64,000 nt of DNA from an uncultured Candidatus Melainabacteria bacterium (GCA_934693165.1 CAKUUX010000010.1:20381-84380), one strand, 5' to 3'; shown: positions 52,361 through 62,425, numbered from the stretch's first letter. Program-made: numbers and translations. Notes: a model not told the origin generated them from the letters alone.

Positions 52361-52897
52361 TTAAACTGTTATTTTTTTAGTCAGATTTGTTAAAAATTTA
52401 GGAATATCTATTTTTGTAATATCGTTATTTTCTTCATTAATTTTATAAAAATTTAAACTACATTCGCTTTCATAAGAAACAGAAACCACGTAATTTTCGT
52501 ACTCAAAGCTTAAAAGTTTATCTTTAATTCCTGATTTGTATTCTGCTTCATACACTGTCCACATTTGGAAAAATTCTTTTTCTGAAATATCTTCATTAAT
52601 ATTAAAATGTTTCAAAATAGATTTATAATTTCTAGGCTTGATAATTTCTATATCTAGTCCTATTTTATTTTTGTCAAAAGCAATACCTACGAGTTTATTA
52701 GAATGACTTATATTAAAATATATAGGGTAGTTTTCAAGGTATGGTTTGCCGTCTTGTTCAAGAATATTTGGCTCAAGATTATATTTATTTTTTAATAGAT
52801 AATCCAACATTTTTCGTCCAATTTTGTGTTGGATTTTGTTAAATTTTGGTTTGTTATCTATAAAAAGTTTGCTAATATCTACAAAATATATATCCAT
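52361..52897 (-). CDS. 4'-phosphopantetheinyl transferase (Sfp type)
   Basis: A 178-residue protein. KPYLENYPIYFNISHSNKLVGIAF, the Mg2+ motif GLDIE (about 76-80) and WTVYEAEYK (about 112-120, the WxxKEAxxK motif with Tyr for Lys) define the family. It attaches the phosphopantetheine arm to carrier proteins. It is shorter than Sfp (224 residues) and has no carrier-protein partner gene nearby. Confidence 0.88.
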   Translation of the reverse strand: MDIYFVDISKLFIDNKPKFNKIQHKIGRKMLDYLLKNKYNLEPNILEQDGKPYLENYPIYFNISHSNKLVGIAFDKNKIGLDIEIIKPRNYKSILKHFNINEDISEKEFFQMWTVYEAEYKSGIKDKLLSFEYENYVVSVSYESECSLNFYKINEENNDITKIDIPKFLTNLTKKITV

Positions 52898-52993
52898 AAC
52901 GTAATTTTAACACGAAGTAATGATTATTTGACACTATTGTGTTTCTGTTTTAGCATTTAGAAAAGAATAATTATCACAAGGAAGATATATTTT

Positions 52994-53815
52994 ATGGAAT
53001 TTTTTAAAGAACATATAGAAGCTTTTATAGAAATAGTTTTAATAATTTTTGTTATTTATGTATCAATGAAAGTTGTTGATTTTATTGATAAAAAACTAAG
53101 AGAAAATATAAAAAAAAGACATGGAAATAGTGTAAGATTATTGAGTTTTTGTCCAATAGTTAATAAGATTGCAAAATCTTTAATACTATTTGTTATAATT
53201 GCTTCTGTAATGCAAGCTCACGGATATTCAATGACTTCTCTTGTAGCAGGTTTTGGTATTATTGGTATGGCAGTCAGCTTTGCAGCAAAAGAATCTATTG
53301 CAAATATTTTTGGTTCAATTGCAATTTTGTATGATAAAGTTTTTGACCTTGGCGATTATATTATTGTTGGAGATGTAGAAGGTACAGTTATAGATATAAG
53401 TTTGCGCTCAACAAAAATTAAGACTCTTGATAATTCAGTAATTACAATGCCAAACAATGTCGTTGCAAATTCAACAACTGTAAATGTTTCTGCTATCAAA
53501 AATCGTAGAATTGATGAAGTCGTTGGTATTACTTATGATACACCGAATGAAAAAGTTGAAAGAGCTATTGAAATTTTGAAAGAAATTTTAAGAGAAAATG
53601 AAGAAGTTGAAACAAATGACGACCTTGTTTATTTGGAAAAACTAAATTCAAGTTCAATTGATATTCACATGCAAGCTTATATTACAACAGGAGCAATAAA
53701 TTCTTTAAGACGTATTAGACAAGAAATAATTATGGAAATTTTAAAAAGATATAGAGCAGAAGGTATAGATTTTGCCTTTCCTTCTCAATCTTTGTATATT
53801 ACAAATGAAAATTAA
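52994..53815 (+). CDS. mscS: MscS-type small-conductance mechanosensitive channel
   Basis: A 273-residue protein with three membrane helices (about 8-28, 55-75, 79-110). The pore helix region is MTSLVAGFGIIGMAVSFAAKESIANIFGSI, followed by the beta domain FDLGDYIIVGDVEGTVIDISLRSTKI and the C-terminal alpha/beta domain. It releases solutes under hypo-osmotic stress. It overlaps rlmH by 11 bases. Confidence 0.95.
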   Translation: MEFFKEHIEAFIEIVLIIFVIYVSMKVVDFIDKKLRENIKKRHGNSVRLLSFCPIVNKIAKSLILFVIIASVMQAHGYSMTSLVAGFGIIGMAVSFAAKESIANIFGSIAILYDKVFDLGDYIIVGDVEGTVIDISLRSTKIKTLDNSVITMPNNVVANSTTVNVSAIKNRRIDEVVGITYDTPNEKVERAIEILKEILRENEEVETNDDLVYLEKLNSSSIDIHMQAYITTGAINSLRRIRQEIIMEILKRYRAEGIDFAFPSQSLYITNEN

Positions 53816-54275
53816 GATTATAGCATTAGGAAAAATTAAAGAAAAATTTATAAAAGAAGGTATAGATGAAATTTTAAAACGTCTAAGACCTTATACTCCA
53901 ATTGAAGTTATTGAGGTTAACCCAGTTGATATCAAGGATGAGAATTTGATTGAAAATGCCTTAATTCAAGAAGGTGAAAAGATTTTATCTATAATTAACA
54001 ATGATACGTATTTAATTACGCTTGAAATAGAAGGTAAGCAAATTAGTTCAGAAGAGTTTGCCGTAAAAATAAACGATTTATGCAACACAGGTGTTAACGA
54101 GGTAGCATTTGTAATCGGTTCTTCTTATGGTATAGGAAAAAATGTAAAGGCTAGAGCTAATTACAAATTAAGTTTTTCAAAAATGACATTTTTACATACT
54201 TACGCAAGATTATTTTTGCTAGAACAAATTTATAGAGCATTTAAGATTTTGAAAAATGAAACTTATCATAAATAG
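53805..54275 (+). CDS. rlmH: 23S rRNA pseudouridine-1915 N3-methyltransferase RlmH
   Basis: A 156-residue SPOUT methyltransferase: N-terminal MKIKIIALGKIKEKFI, the AdoMet knot (EVAFVIGSSYGIG) and the highly conserved C-terminus RLFLLEQIYRAFKI ... YHK. Normal length. The ATG at 53805 lies inside the end of mscS. Confidence 0.97.
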   Translation: MKIKIIALGKIKEKFIKEGIDEILKRLRPYTPIEVIEVNPVDIKDENLIENALIQEGEKILSIINNDTYLITLEIEGKQISSEEFAVKINDLCNTGVNEVAFVIGSSYGIGKNVKARANYKLSFSKMTFLHTYARLFLLEQIYRAFKILKNETYHK

Positions 54276-54400
54276 CCCGAGCAGAGCAATGAGCGAAGCG
54301 AAAGGTGAACAATCATAAACGGAAACGATAGGAGTTTTCGTTTTGATTGTGAACGGTTGCGTTTAACGCGAGGGCGTAATAAATTTTCACGTACCTTTAC
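54276..54400. repeat. Dispersed repeat fragment
   Basis: The rlmH-rnpB gap contains CGAGCAGAGCAATGAGCGAA, the inverted pair TGAACAATCA/TGATTGTGAA flanking a short GGAAACGATAGGAGTTTTCG hairpin, and GTTTAACGCGAGGGCG. The words CGAGCAGAG and GTTTA.CGCGAG also occur in the repeat region at 43449-43608 (opposite strand). Confidence 0.5.
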
Positions 54401-54465
54401 TATTAGAATTGTTTTCCTTTTATTTACAATAACAAATACTTACAATTTGTGTTAAAATAAAATCA

Positions 54466-54822
54466 ATAAAGTAGTCGGGTAATCGCGAGGTAAGTCGCAA
54501 GACCTACTTTGAGGAAAGTCCGTGCATTCAAGGACAGGCTTCTGGAGAAACTCCAGACGGTGTGAATCGGTGGATTAGGACCACAGAAATGTAGACTGCC
54601 GATGGATTTTATATCACAGGCGATGGTGCAACGGTGAGTTAAGAGCTTCACCAGCAATAACGAGAGTTATTGGCTAGGCAACCCCAAGCCGAATGCAAGA
54701 TAAGATTGAAGGTTTTAAAGACGGTCCGTCAACTTCAGACATATCGCTCGAGAATTTGAGTAATCAAATTACTAGACAGATGATTACCTTAAAACAGAAC
54801 ACGGCTTATGAGCTACTTTATT
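54466..54822 (+). ncRNA. rnpB: RNase P RNA
   Basis: The P1 helix AATAAAGTAG/CTACTTTATT closes the molecule. The conserved 5' core GAGGAAAGTCCGTGC (about 54511-54525) is present, with the matching 3' core GACAGATGATTACC and ACAGAACACGGCTTA. Bacterial A-type layout, about 357 bases. It processes the 5' ends of tRNA precursors. A strong terminator follows directly. Confidence 0.97.
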
Positions 54823-54827
54823 ATTTT

Positions 54828-54868
54828 AAGAGGCGAAATTGATAAAATCAATTTCGCCTCTTTTGTTT
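54828..54868. terminator. Strong bidirectional terminator
   Basis: AAGAGGCGAAATTGAT and ATCAATTTCGCCTCTT form a perfect 16-bp stem with a 3-base loop and T-rich tail (TTGTTTTT). It ends rnpB and the convergent parvulin gene. Confidence 0.9.
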
Positions 54869-54896
54869 TTATTATTTTAATTATCCGAAAATTCGC

Positions 54897-56063
54897 TTAC
54901 TCGTGTGTACGTGTATCTTCTGGAGCTGGTGTTGCTGAATGATTTGCACCATTAACTTCTTCGTTTGCTGTAGGATTTGATGTAGCTTGTTCTTGAAGAA
55001 GTTTTGTTAACTTTTCAGGATTATAGCTATCATCTAAGTATTCAATCTTAGCATTTTTCTTTGCTTCTTCTATGAAGTTTTCAAAAATTTCAACTTTTTT
55101 ATCTTGTTCAAGTTTCATCATGATTTCTTGTTTTACGCTATCAAATGAATCTTTGCCTGCAGCTTTTCTATCTGTAACCATAATGATATGGTAACCGTAT
55201 TGTGTTTTAACAATATCACTGATTGTATTAGGTTTTTGGTTAAAAGCTGTTTTTGAGAATGGTTCTACCATTTCTTGGCTTGCAAAGAAACCTAAGTCGC
55301 CACCTTGTTTTGCAGATTCTTTATCATCCGATACTTCTCTTGCAATTTTTTTGAAAGATGTAGGATCTTTCTTTACTTGTGCTAAAACTTTTTCAGCATC
55401 TTTTAATTTTTCTTGCATTTCTTCTGCGACTAATTTGTCTAATTCTGTTTCAGACATATCTTTATGTTTTGCTTTTAAATTTTCTCTGATTTGGTATTCA
55501 TCAGCAGCAATTAAGATATGTGAGGCTCTAACTTTTTCTGGATATTTAAAACTACTTTCGTTAGCTTTGTAATATCTTCTTGCGTCATCTTCTGTAATTT
55601 TTATTGTTTTAATCATACCAACAAGTTTTTCTAATTCTAATTCTCTTGTTAATTCTTTTTTGTATTGTGCTGGTGTTATGCCATTTTGTTTAAGAATTTC
55701 ATTGAATTTTGCTTTAGAACCAACTTGTTCAATTTTGTTTTTTATAGCAGCATCAACATCTTTTTTTGAAACTTTGATGTTTCTTTTTTCAATTTCTTGG
55801 TTTACAAGTGATTCAACGATTAAGTTGTTGATTACTCTACCTTTAATAAGTAGTGATAAAAAGCTATTTTTATTTTTAACGCTTAAACCCAATTGTTTAA
55901 ACACTGGGTTATTGATTTCGTTATTAAAACTCTTTTCAAATTCTGCTTTTGTAATAACCTTGTCGTTAACTTCTACAATTGCGTCTTTGTTTTTATTGAA
56001 AGAACATCCTGTCAATACAAACATAAATGCAATAAGAGTTACAAGTATTTTTTTAGTATTCAT
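54897..56063 (-). CDS. Parvulin-type peptidyl-prolyl isomerase lipoprotein
   Basis: A 388-residue protein with a lipoprotein signal (lipobox LTGC, Cys20), an N-terminal SurA/PrsA-like helical chaperone region (residues 30-165) and a parvulin domain (KVRASHILIAADEYQ ... GGDLGFFASQEMVEPFSKTAF ... TQYGYHIIMVTDRK). It folds exported proteins in the periplasm. A Thr/Glu/Pro-rich tail ends it. Follows mfd by 18 bases in the same direction. Confidence 0.93.
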   Translation of the reverse strand: MNTKKILVTLIAFMFVLTGCSFNKNKDAIVEVNDKVITKAEFEKSFNNEINNPVFKQLGLSVKNKNSFLSLLIKGRVINNLIVESLVNQEIEKRNIKVSKKDVDAAIKNKIEQVGSKAKFNEILKQNGITPAQYKKELTRELELEKLVGMIKTIKITEDDARRYYKANESSFKYPEKVRASHILIAADEYQIRENLKAKHKDMSETELDKLVAEEMQEKLKDAEKVLAQVKKDPTSFKKIAREVSDDKESAKQGGDLGFFASQEMVEPFSKTAFNQKPNTISDIVKTQYGYHIIMVTDRKAAGKDSFDSVKQEIMMKLEQDKKVEIFENFIEEAKKNAKIEYLDDSYNPEKLTKLLQEQATSNPTANEEVNGANHSATPAPEDTRTHE

Positions 56064-56081
56064 AATATTTACCTCTTTTTA

Positions 56082-59000
56082 TTATTTGTGATACTCGAAA
56101 CTTACTTTGTTAATATTATAGAACAAATCTTCAAGCATGTTAAATTGTTCATTAAAGTTCATATACTGGTTATTGAACAGCAGTATAGATTTTGCGTTTT
56201 CTGTTGATTTAGGTGCTTGAACAAATTTTAGCTTTTTAGTTACTTCAGAAGGTAATTTTGAATAAATAATTTTCCATTCAGGTTGTGTGAATGGTGTATA
56301 AATTCTTATATTGTCTTCTGTTTCACGAATCACAGAAATATTAATATCTGTTGCTGCAAGACGTAATTTGATTAATTTGATTAGATTTTGAACGCTTTCA
56401 GGAGCTTTAGAAAATCTATCTTGCCATTCTTCAGTTATATATTCTAATTCAGTTAAATTATTAACATCTGACAAACGTTTGTATTCAATCATTTTTTGTT
56501 CTTTTGAACCAACCCATTCATCTGGAATATAAGCTGTTACGCTCAAGTCTACAATTGTAGGTATCTTTTTAGGAGTTGCAGTGCCTTGTAATTCTTTTAC
56601 AGCCTCGTCAAGAAGGTCACAATATGTATCAAAACCAACATTTACCATGTGTCCGTGCTGTTTTGTTCCAAGAATATTTCCAACCCCTCTAATTTCGATA
56701 TCTCTAAGCGCAATTTGATATCCACTACCAAGAGTTGTAAATTCTTTTATTGCTTTTAATCTATCTCTTGCATCTTTTGTTAAATTTTTATCAGGTTTGT
56801 AGAAACAGAAGCAGAAGGCTTGTTTTTCGCTTCTTCCGACACGTCCTCTAAGTTGATAAAGTTGTGCTAAGCCAAATTTATCTGCATCGTGGATAATCAT
56901 TGTGTTTGCGTTCGGAATATCTAAACCTGATTCAATTATTGTTGTTGAAAGAAGAATATCATATTCTCTATTTGCAAAATCTACCATTACTTGTTCAAGT
57001 TGTTTTTCATCCATTTGCCCGTGACCTATAACAATTCTTGCATTCGGAACAAGTTTTTGTAGTTGTAATTTATATTCTTCAATTGTTTCAACACGATTAT
57101 AAAGATAGAAAACTTGTCCTTCTCTATCTAGTTCGTGTGTTATTGCATTTTTTAATGCTGTTTCGTTCAATTCTCCAACAAAAGTTTTAATAGGAAGCCT
57201 GTTTTTAGGAGGCGTGTTGATTACAGACATATCCTTTATGCCTGATAGTGACATATAAAGCGTTCTAGGAATTGGTGTTGCTGACATTGTTAAAATATCA
57301 ATGTTTTCTTTTAATTTTTTCAATTTTTCCTTATGTCTTACTCCAAATCTATGTTCTTCATCAATTACAAGTAATCCTAAATTTTTGAACATAACCTTGT
57401 CTTGTAGTAATTTATGTGTTGCAATAACAACATCACATTTTCCAAGCGCAAGATTTTTCAAAGTTTCTTTTTGTTCTTTTGCTGTTCTAAATCTTGATAA
57501 TAATTCAACATTAATGCCAAAAGGTTTAAAACGTTCTGAAATCGTTTGATAATGTTGAAGAGCAAGAATAGTTGTCGGAACGATAACAGCAGTTTGATAG
57601 CCTGAAACTACAGCTTTAAATAGAGCTCTCATCGCAACTTCTGTTTTTCCAAATCCAACATCCCCACAGATAAGTCTGTCCATTGGATTTTCTGATTCCA
57701 TATCACGTTTAACTTCTTCTATCGCTCGCATTTGGTCAGGCGTTTCTGTATATTCAAAAGCTTCTTCCATTTCAACTTGAAGAGAGGAATCTTCATCATA
57801 TTTGATACCTTCTTTTAATTTTCTTTTTGCATATAGTTCAAGCAAATCGTATGCAATATATTCAACTTCTTTTTTAACTTTTGATTTTGTGTTTTCCCAG
57901 TCAGAACCACCCATTCTTGATAATTTAGGTTTAACAGAGCCTGATCCTCTGTATCTGCAAAGTAGGTTAATTTGTTCTGCTGGAATGTGTAATTTATCTG
58001 AGTTAGCGTATTCGATTGTTAGGTAATCTTTATACGCATTATCTATTTTTTGTTGGCTTAAACCTTTGTATATCCCAACGCCGTGAATTGTGTGAACTAC
58101 GTATTCACCTTCTTTTATGTCATTTATGCTTTCAATATATTCAGGTTTTTCTTTGTAATAAGATTTTTTGCTTGCTGTAATTTCTTTTGAGCGTTTGTTG
58201 AATAATTCTCTATCAGTTAATAGAATAAGTTTTAAATCTTCGATTTCGCAACCTTGAGAGGTTATGTTTGGAATATATTCAACATCAAATATTTCGTTTT
58301 CTTTTAAAACTTCTTCGACACGTTTTTCGTAATCTGTTGCAATTATGATTTCATAATCTTTTTTGCTTTTTAAAAATGACGCAACCTCTTTCATATTTGC
58401 ATTAAAGTTACGCATAGTTGAGGCATTAAATTCTATAAAATTGTCGTCGTAAGTTTCAATAAAGTTATTAAAATTTATTTTTACAAAACTTGCAGTGCTT
58501 TTTACAAAATCTTCAAAAGGGATGTGATTTTTAGCTTTTAAAGGTTTTGTGATTTCTGTTTTTAAATTTTCTGCATACTGTTTTTCAAAATTTTCATCTA
58601 AAAGTTTGTATCTTGAATAGATTTCAGATGCTTCATCAAAAATTAATATATAATCTTTAAAATAATCAAGCATACTAACTAAATCAGCGTTGTGTTCTGA
58701 TTGATAAACTTCTATTCCTTCTTCATAATCTTCTGCAATGAATTTATAACAAGGTTTAATGGATATTTTCTCAACTTTTGAAATAGATTTTTGTGTTTCA
58801 TTGTTGAAATATCTAATATCAACTATTTCATCACCCCATAACTCAATTCTTACTGGGTTTTCGTCTAGTGTAAATACATCAATGATATCTCCACGAACAG
58901 AAAATTCTCCAATATCTGTTACCATTGTTTCTCTTTTGTAACCGAGGTTTACAAGTTTTTGAAAAAAATCTTTTAAGTCTAAATCTTCCCCTTTTTTTAG

Positions 59001-59393
59001 GGTGATTGTATTTGTTTTGAAAAATTTTTCTGTTGGAAATTTTTCTAATAATGCTTTTACTGGTACGAAAAGCATATCAGGCTTTTCTTCTAAAAGTGAT
59101 ACCTGTCTTGAATATTCGTATTTGTTTCGTTCAACAGTTTCATACAACGAGATTTCTTGAAATGGAAAAATCTCAGAATTTTTGTTAAAAACTTTTTTCA
59201 AATCATTTTGAAATTTTAAAGAATCTTGCTCTGTCGGTGTTATAAAAAGTATTTTTTTCTTTGAATATTCTGCAACTTTCTCAGCCAAAACCAATCGTAA
59301 GAAAGAAGTAACACCACTTACGGTAAAGGATTTTGACTTTAGTACATTATTTTTAAATGAAATTAAATTTTCATTATTTATAAATTTCAACAT
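56082..59393 (-). CDS. mfd: Transcription-repair coupling factor Mfd
   Basis: A 1103-residue ATP-dependent translocase. It has the N-terminal UvrB-like module, the CarD-like RNA polymerase interaction domain (GEYVVHTIHGVGIYKGL), Walker A GDVGFGKTE, the DEEH box (LLVIDEEHRFGV), the TRG motif region GSGYQIALRDIEIRGVGNILG and a C-terminal TRCF domain. It removes stalled polymerase and recruits UvrA. The length is normal. Its start overlaps the small upstream gene's stop by one base. Confidence 0.97.
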   Translation of the reverse strand: MLKFINNENLISFKNNVLKSKSFTVSGVTSFLRLVLAEKVAEYSKKKILFITPTEQDSLKFQNDLKKVFNKNSEIFPFQEISLYETVERNKYEYSRQVSLLEEKPDMLFVPVKALLEKFPTEKFFKTNTITLKKGEDLDLKDFFQKLVNLGYKRETMVTDIGEFSVRGDIIDVFTLDENPVRIELWGDEIVDIRYFNNETQKSISKVEKISIKPCYKFIAEDYEEGIEVYQSEHNADLVSMLDYFKDYILIFDEASEIYSRYKLLDENFEKQYAENLKTEITKPLKAKNHIPFEDFVKSTASFVKINFNNFIETYDDNFIEFNASTMRNFNANMKEVASFLKSKKDYEIIIATDYEKRVEEVLKENEIFDVEYIPNITSQGCEIEDLKLILLTDRELFNKRSKEITASKKSYYKEKPEYIESINDIKEGEYVVHTIHGVGIYKGLSQQKIDNAYKDYLTIEYANSDKLHIPAEQINLLCRYRGSGSVKPKLSRMGGSDWENTKSKVKKEVEYIAYDLLELYAKRKLKEGIKYDEDSSLQVEMEEAFEYTETPDQMRAIEEVKRDMESENPMDRLICGDVGFGKTEVAMRALFKAVVSGYQTAVIVPTTILALQHYQTISERFKPFGINVELLSRFRTAKEQKETLKNLALGKCDVVIATHKLLQDKVMFKNLGLLVIDEEHRFGVRHKEKLKKLKENIDILTMSATPIPRTLYMSLSGIKDMSVINTPPKNRLPIKTFVGELNETALKNAITHELDREGQVFYLYNRVETIEEYKLQLQKLVPNARIVIGHGQMDEKQLEQVMVDFANREYDILLSTTIIESGLDIPNANTMIIHDADKFGLAQLYQLRGRVGRSEKQAFCFCFYKPDKNLTKDARDRLKAIKEFTTLGSGYQIALRDIEIRGVGNILGTKQHGHMVNVGFDTYCDLLDEAVKELQGTATPKKIPTIVDLSVTAYIPDEWVGSKEQKMIEYKRLSDVNNLTELEYITEEWQDRFSKAPESVQNLIKLIKLRLAATDINISVIRETEDNIRIYTPFTQPEWKIIYSKLPSEVTKKLKFVQAPKSTENAKSILLFNNQYMNFNEQFNMLEDLFYNINKVSFEYHK

Positions 59394-59722
59394 TATTTTA
59401 AATTAGGGCTTTGATAATCAATACCCAACTCTCTTAACGCTTTTATAAAATGTTCTGCACATTGTCTTTGAGCATCTGGTGGAATAGCTCTTAATAATTC
59501 AACTGTTTTTGATATAACAGGGTCTTTGTCGTACCAACGAGTACCATTGGCAGGTTTTACCATTTCATAAAATCTATCAAGGGCAGTCTTAGAAACTTTT
59601 TCTTCAATCATTTGTAGAAAAACTTCTGCTTGAGCTTTTAATTCTTCTTGATAATTTTTTAGTAAATTAATTACTTCCATAAGTAATGGATCGTGGTCAT
59701 ACCAACGTTTATAAGTGGGCAT
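59393..59722 (-). CDS. Small protein with duplicated RWYD.DP motif, unknown
   Basis: A 109-residue helical protein built of two related halves: RWYDHDPLLMEVINLLKNY...AEVFLQMI (residues 6-43) and RWYDKDPVISKTVELLRAI...AEHFIKAL (62-94). No signal or membrane segment. Coupled on both sides: 14-base overlap with murA upstream and one-base overlap with mfd downstream. No recognised family or function. Confidence 0.75.
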   Translation of the reverse strand: MPTYKRWYDHDPLLMEVINLLKNYQEELKAQAEVFLQMIEEKVSKTALDRFYEMVKPANGTRWYDKDPVISKTVELLRAIPPDAQRQCAEHFIKALRELGIDYQSPNLK

Positions 59723-61028
59723 CGTAAACCCCCTTTAAGTCTTTGTCTGATGAATCGTCTGAATTAAATCTTTCAATTTTACCACCAAGTGCTGAAATCT
59801 TTTGTTCAAAGTTTTCATAGCCTCTATCAATGTGATAAAGATTTTCAATAATTGAAGAACCTTCTGCCATAAGTGCTGCAACAACAAGCGAAGCACCTGC
59901 TCTCAAGTCGCTTGCGCTAAGAGTTGTTCCTGTTAGTTTCTTAACACCTTTGATAATAGCGTGGTTTCTGTCTTGGTGAATATCAGCACCCATTCTTCTA
60001 AGTTCAGGTACTTGCATAAATCTGTTTTCGTATAAACTCTCTGTAATGATACCAACACCATTTGCAGTTGATAAAAGAACCATTGCCATAGATTGTAAAT
60101 CCGTTGGAAATCCTGGGTATGGTTGAGTTACAAAGTTAACTGTGTTCAATCTTGATTTGCAAGAAACTTCAATCACAGTTGGTTCAATAAGTTTGATACT
60201 TGCGCCCATCTTCAATAACTTATTAGTAAAGAAAGTTAAGTGAGCTGGGAAAATATTTTTAATAAGAGCTTTACCACGAGTTGCCACAACTGCAGTCATA
60301 AACGTACCTGCTTCAATTCTATCAGGAATTGTTGTGTATTCTATTTCGTGTAAATCTTCTTGTTTAACACCATTAATTGTAATATCAGATGTGCCTGCGC
60401 CAACAACATCAGCACCCATTGCGTTTAAGAAGTTCGCAAGGTCAATGATTTCTGGTTCTCTTGCTGCGTTTTGAATTGTTGTTGTGCCGTCTGCTAATAT
60501 TGCAGCTAACATTAAGTTTTCTGTTGCGCCAACTGATGGAATATCTAAATAAATTTCGCAACCAGTTAATTTTGGTGCTTTTGCAATAACGTAACCATTT
60601 TCAATCTTGATTTTAGCACCCATTGCTTCTAAACCTTTGATATGGAAGTCAACTCTTCTTTCTCCGATAGCGCAACCTCCTGGTAGTGCAACAACTGCTT
60701 CTCTACATCTTGAAACTAATGCACCTAAAATAATGAATGATGCTCTCATTTTGCTAACAAGTTCGTATTTTGCAGTAACACTTGATAAATCTGTTGCATC
60801 GATTTCGATAGATTTAGTTTCTCTGTTGTAATGTGTTTTTGCTCCTAATTGTTCAATTACGCTAAGCATAATTTCAACATCTGTAAGCTCTGGAACATTA
60901 TGAATTCTTGTAGAACCCTTAACTAAAATAGAAGCTGCCATAAGTTTAAGTACGGCATTCTTTGCCCCACCTATATTAACTTCGCCTCTTAATGGCGTTC
61001 CACCTTTTATATTATATTTTTCTACCAA
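59709..61028 (-). CDS. murA: UDP-N-acetylglucosamine enolpyruvyl transferase MurA
   Basis: About 439 residues. GEVNIGGAKNAVLKLMAA at the N-terminus, catalytic Cys119 in PGGCAIGERRVDFH, and late blocks GFPTDLQSMAMVL and LRAGASLVVAALMAEG. First committed step of peptidoglycan synthesis. A TTG at 61028 is preferred because AAGGAGAG lies 5-6 bases before it and the product then begins right at the first strand. An earlier TTG (61046) reads through that ribosome site. Confidence 0.96.
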   Translation of the reverse strand: MVEKYNIKGGTPLRGEVNIGGAKNAVLKLMAASILVKGSTRIHNVPELTDVEIMLSVIEQLGAKTHYNRETKSIEIDATDLSSVTAKYELVSKMRASFIILGALVSRCREAVVALPGGCAIGERRVDFHIKGLEAMGAKIKIENGYVIAKAPKLTGCEIYLDIPSVGATENLMLAAILADGTTTIQNAAREPEIIDLANFLNAMGADVVGAGTSDITINGVKQEDLHEIEYTTIPDRIEAGTFMTAVVATRGKALIKNIFPAHLTFFTNKLLKMGASIKLIEPTVIEVSCKSRLNTVNFVTQPYPGFPTDLQSMAMVLLSTANGVGIITESLYENRFMQVPELRRMGADIHQDRNHAIIKGVKKLTGTTLSASDLRAGASLVVAALMAEGSSIIENLYHIDRGYENFEQKISALGGKIERFNSDDSSDKDLKGVYDAHL

Positions 61029-61114
61029 GGTTCTCTCCTTGAACAAATAATCCGATTATCTAGTGATATTATAATACACTTTACATACTAAGTTGTAAAG
61101 TAGTTATAAAAATC

Positions 61115-62425
61115 TTATTTTTGTGTGCAAAGTTTATTTGCAGATTTGTGTCCGCTAAAAGCTTCTAAACCTAAATATTTTGCTGCTGAACCAAGTTCTT
61201 GTTCTATTCTTATTAATTGGTTATATTTTGCCATTCTGTCAGAACGAGAAGCTGAACCTGTTTTGATTTGTCCACTATTTGTTGCTACTGCTAAGTCTGC
61301 AATGAAGGTATCTTCTGTTTCTCCAGAACGGTGTGAAACAATTGTTGTGTATCCTGCAGCTTGCGCCATTGCAATAGCGTCAAGTGTTTCTGATAATGTT
61401 CCAATTTGGTTCACTTTGATAAGAATTGAGTTTGCAATACCTCTTTTAATACCTTCGCTCAATCTTTTTGTATTAGTTACGAACAAGTCATCACCTACAA
61501 GTTGGCATTTGTGTCCAATTTTTCTTGTAAGTATTTCCCAACCTTCCCAGTCTTCTTCTGCCATACCGTCTTCAACTGAAATGATTGGATATTTGTCAAC
61601 CCATTCTTCTAAAAATTCTACCATTTCTTCTCTTGAAAGTGTTCTGTTTTCACCTGCAAGAGTATATTTGCCGTCTTCATAAAATTCGCTTGATGCAACA
61701 TCTAAACAAATTCTGATATCATCTGTTGTGTAACCTGCTTTTTGAATAGCTTCAACGATAAAGCATAAGGCTTCTTCGTTTGAATTTAAGTTTGGAGCAA
61801 ATCCACCCTCATCACCAACTGATGTTACATAACCTTTGTCTTTTAAAATTCCTTTTAATGTATGGAAAACTTCTATCCCCATTCTAATTGCGTCAGAAAA
61901 AGTAGTTGCACCAACAGGAGCAATCATAAATTCTTGGAAATCAACATTGTTATCTGCATGAACTCCACCATTAATAATGTTCATCATTGGAACAGGTAAT
62001 GTCATAGCATTGATACCACCAAGGTATCTGTATAAAGGCATTTCATAAGCTAAAGATGCAGCTTTTGCACTTGCAAGAGAAATACCTAAAATAGCGTTAG
62101 CACCGTATTTTGATTTATTATCAGTGCCGTCTAATTCTCTCATAATTCTATCAACTTCTTGTTGATTTGCTGCGTTTTCGCCAATTAATTCAGGTGCAAT
62201 TTTTGTGTTAGCATTATCAACGGCTTTTAAAACACCTTTGCCCATATATTTATGTTCGTCATTATCACGAAGCTCTAAGGCTTCAAATAAACCTGTTGAA
62301 GCCCCTGAAGGAACAGCTGCTCTGCCAACTACTCCACTAGAAAGCTTTACATCAACTTCTACAGTTGGGTTTCCTCTTGAATCTAAAACTTGTCTTGCAA
62401 CAACATCTTCAATATAAGTTGGCAT
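61115..62425 (-). CDS. eno: Enolase
   Basis: A 436-residue glycolytic enzyme. RQVLDSRGNPTVEVDV, VPSGASTGLFEALELRD, catalytic and metal residues in GDEGGFAPN, SVEDGMAEEDW, VGDDLFVTN and ILIKVNQIGTLSET, then SHRSGETED. Converts 2-phosphoglycerate to phosphoenolpyruvate. Normal length. Confidence 0.98.
   Translation of the reverse strand: MPTYIEDVVARQVLDSRGNPTVEVDVKLSSGVVGRAAVPSGASTGLFEALELRDNDEHKYMGKGVLKAVDNANTKIAPELIGENAANQQEVDRIMRELDGTDNKSKYGANAILGISLASAKAASLAYEMPLYRYLGGINAMTLPVPMMNIINGGVHADNNVDFQEFMIAPVGATTFSDAIRMGIEVFHTLKGILKDKGYVTSVGDEGGFAPNLNSNEEALCFIVEAIQKAGYTTDDIRICLDVASSEFYEDGKYTLAGENRTLSREEMVEFLEEWVDKYPIISVEDGMAEEDWEGWEILTRKIGHKCQLVGDDLFVTNTKRLSEGIKRGIANSILIKVNQIGTLSETLDAIAMAQAAGYTTIVSHRSGETEDTFIADLAVATNSGQIKTGSASRSDRMAKYNQLIRIEQELGSAAKYLGLEAFSGHKSANKLCTQK

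Noticed and set aside
61125..61682. Long open frame opposite enolase
   Set aside because: It lies entirely within eno on the other strand and has the low-quality Ser/Leu/Pro composition of a shadow frame. Enolase is unmistakable.
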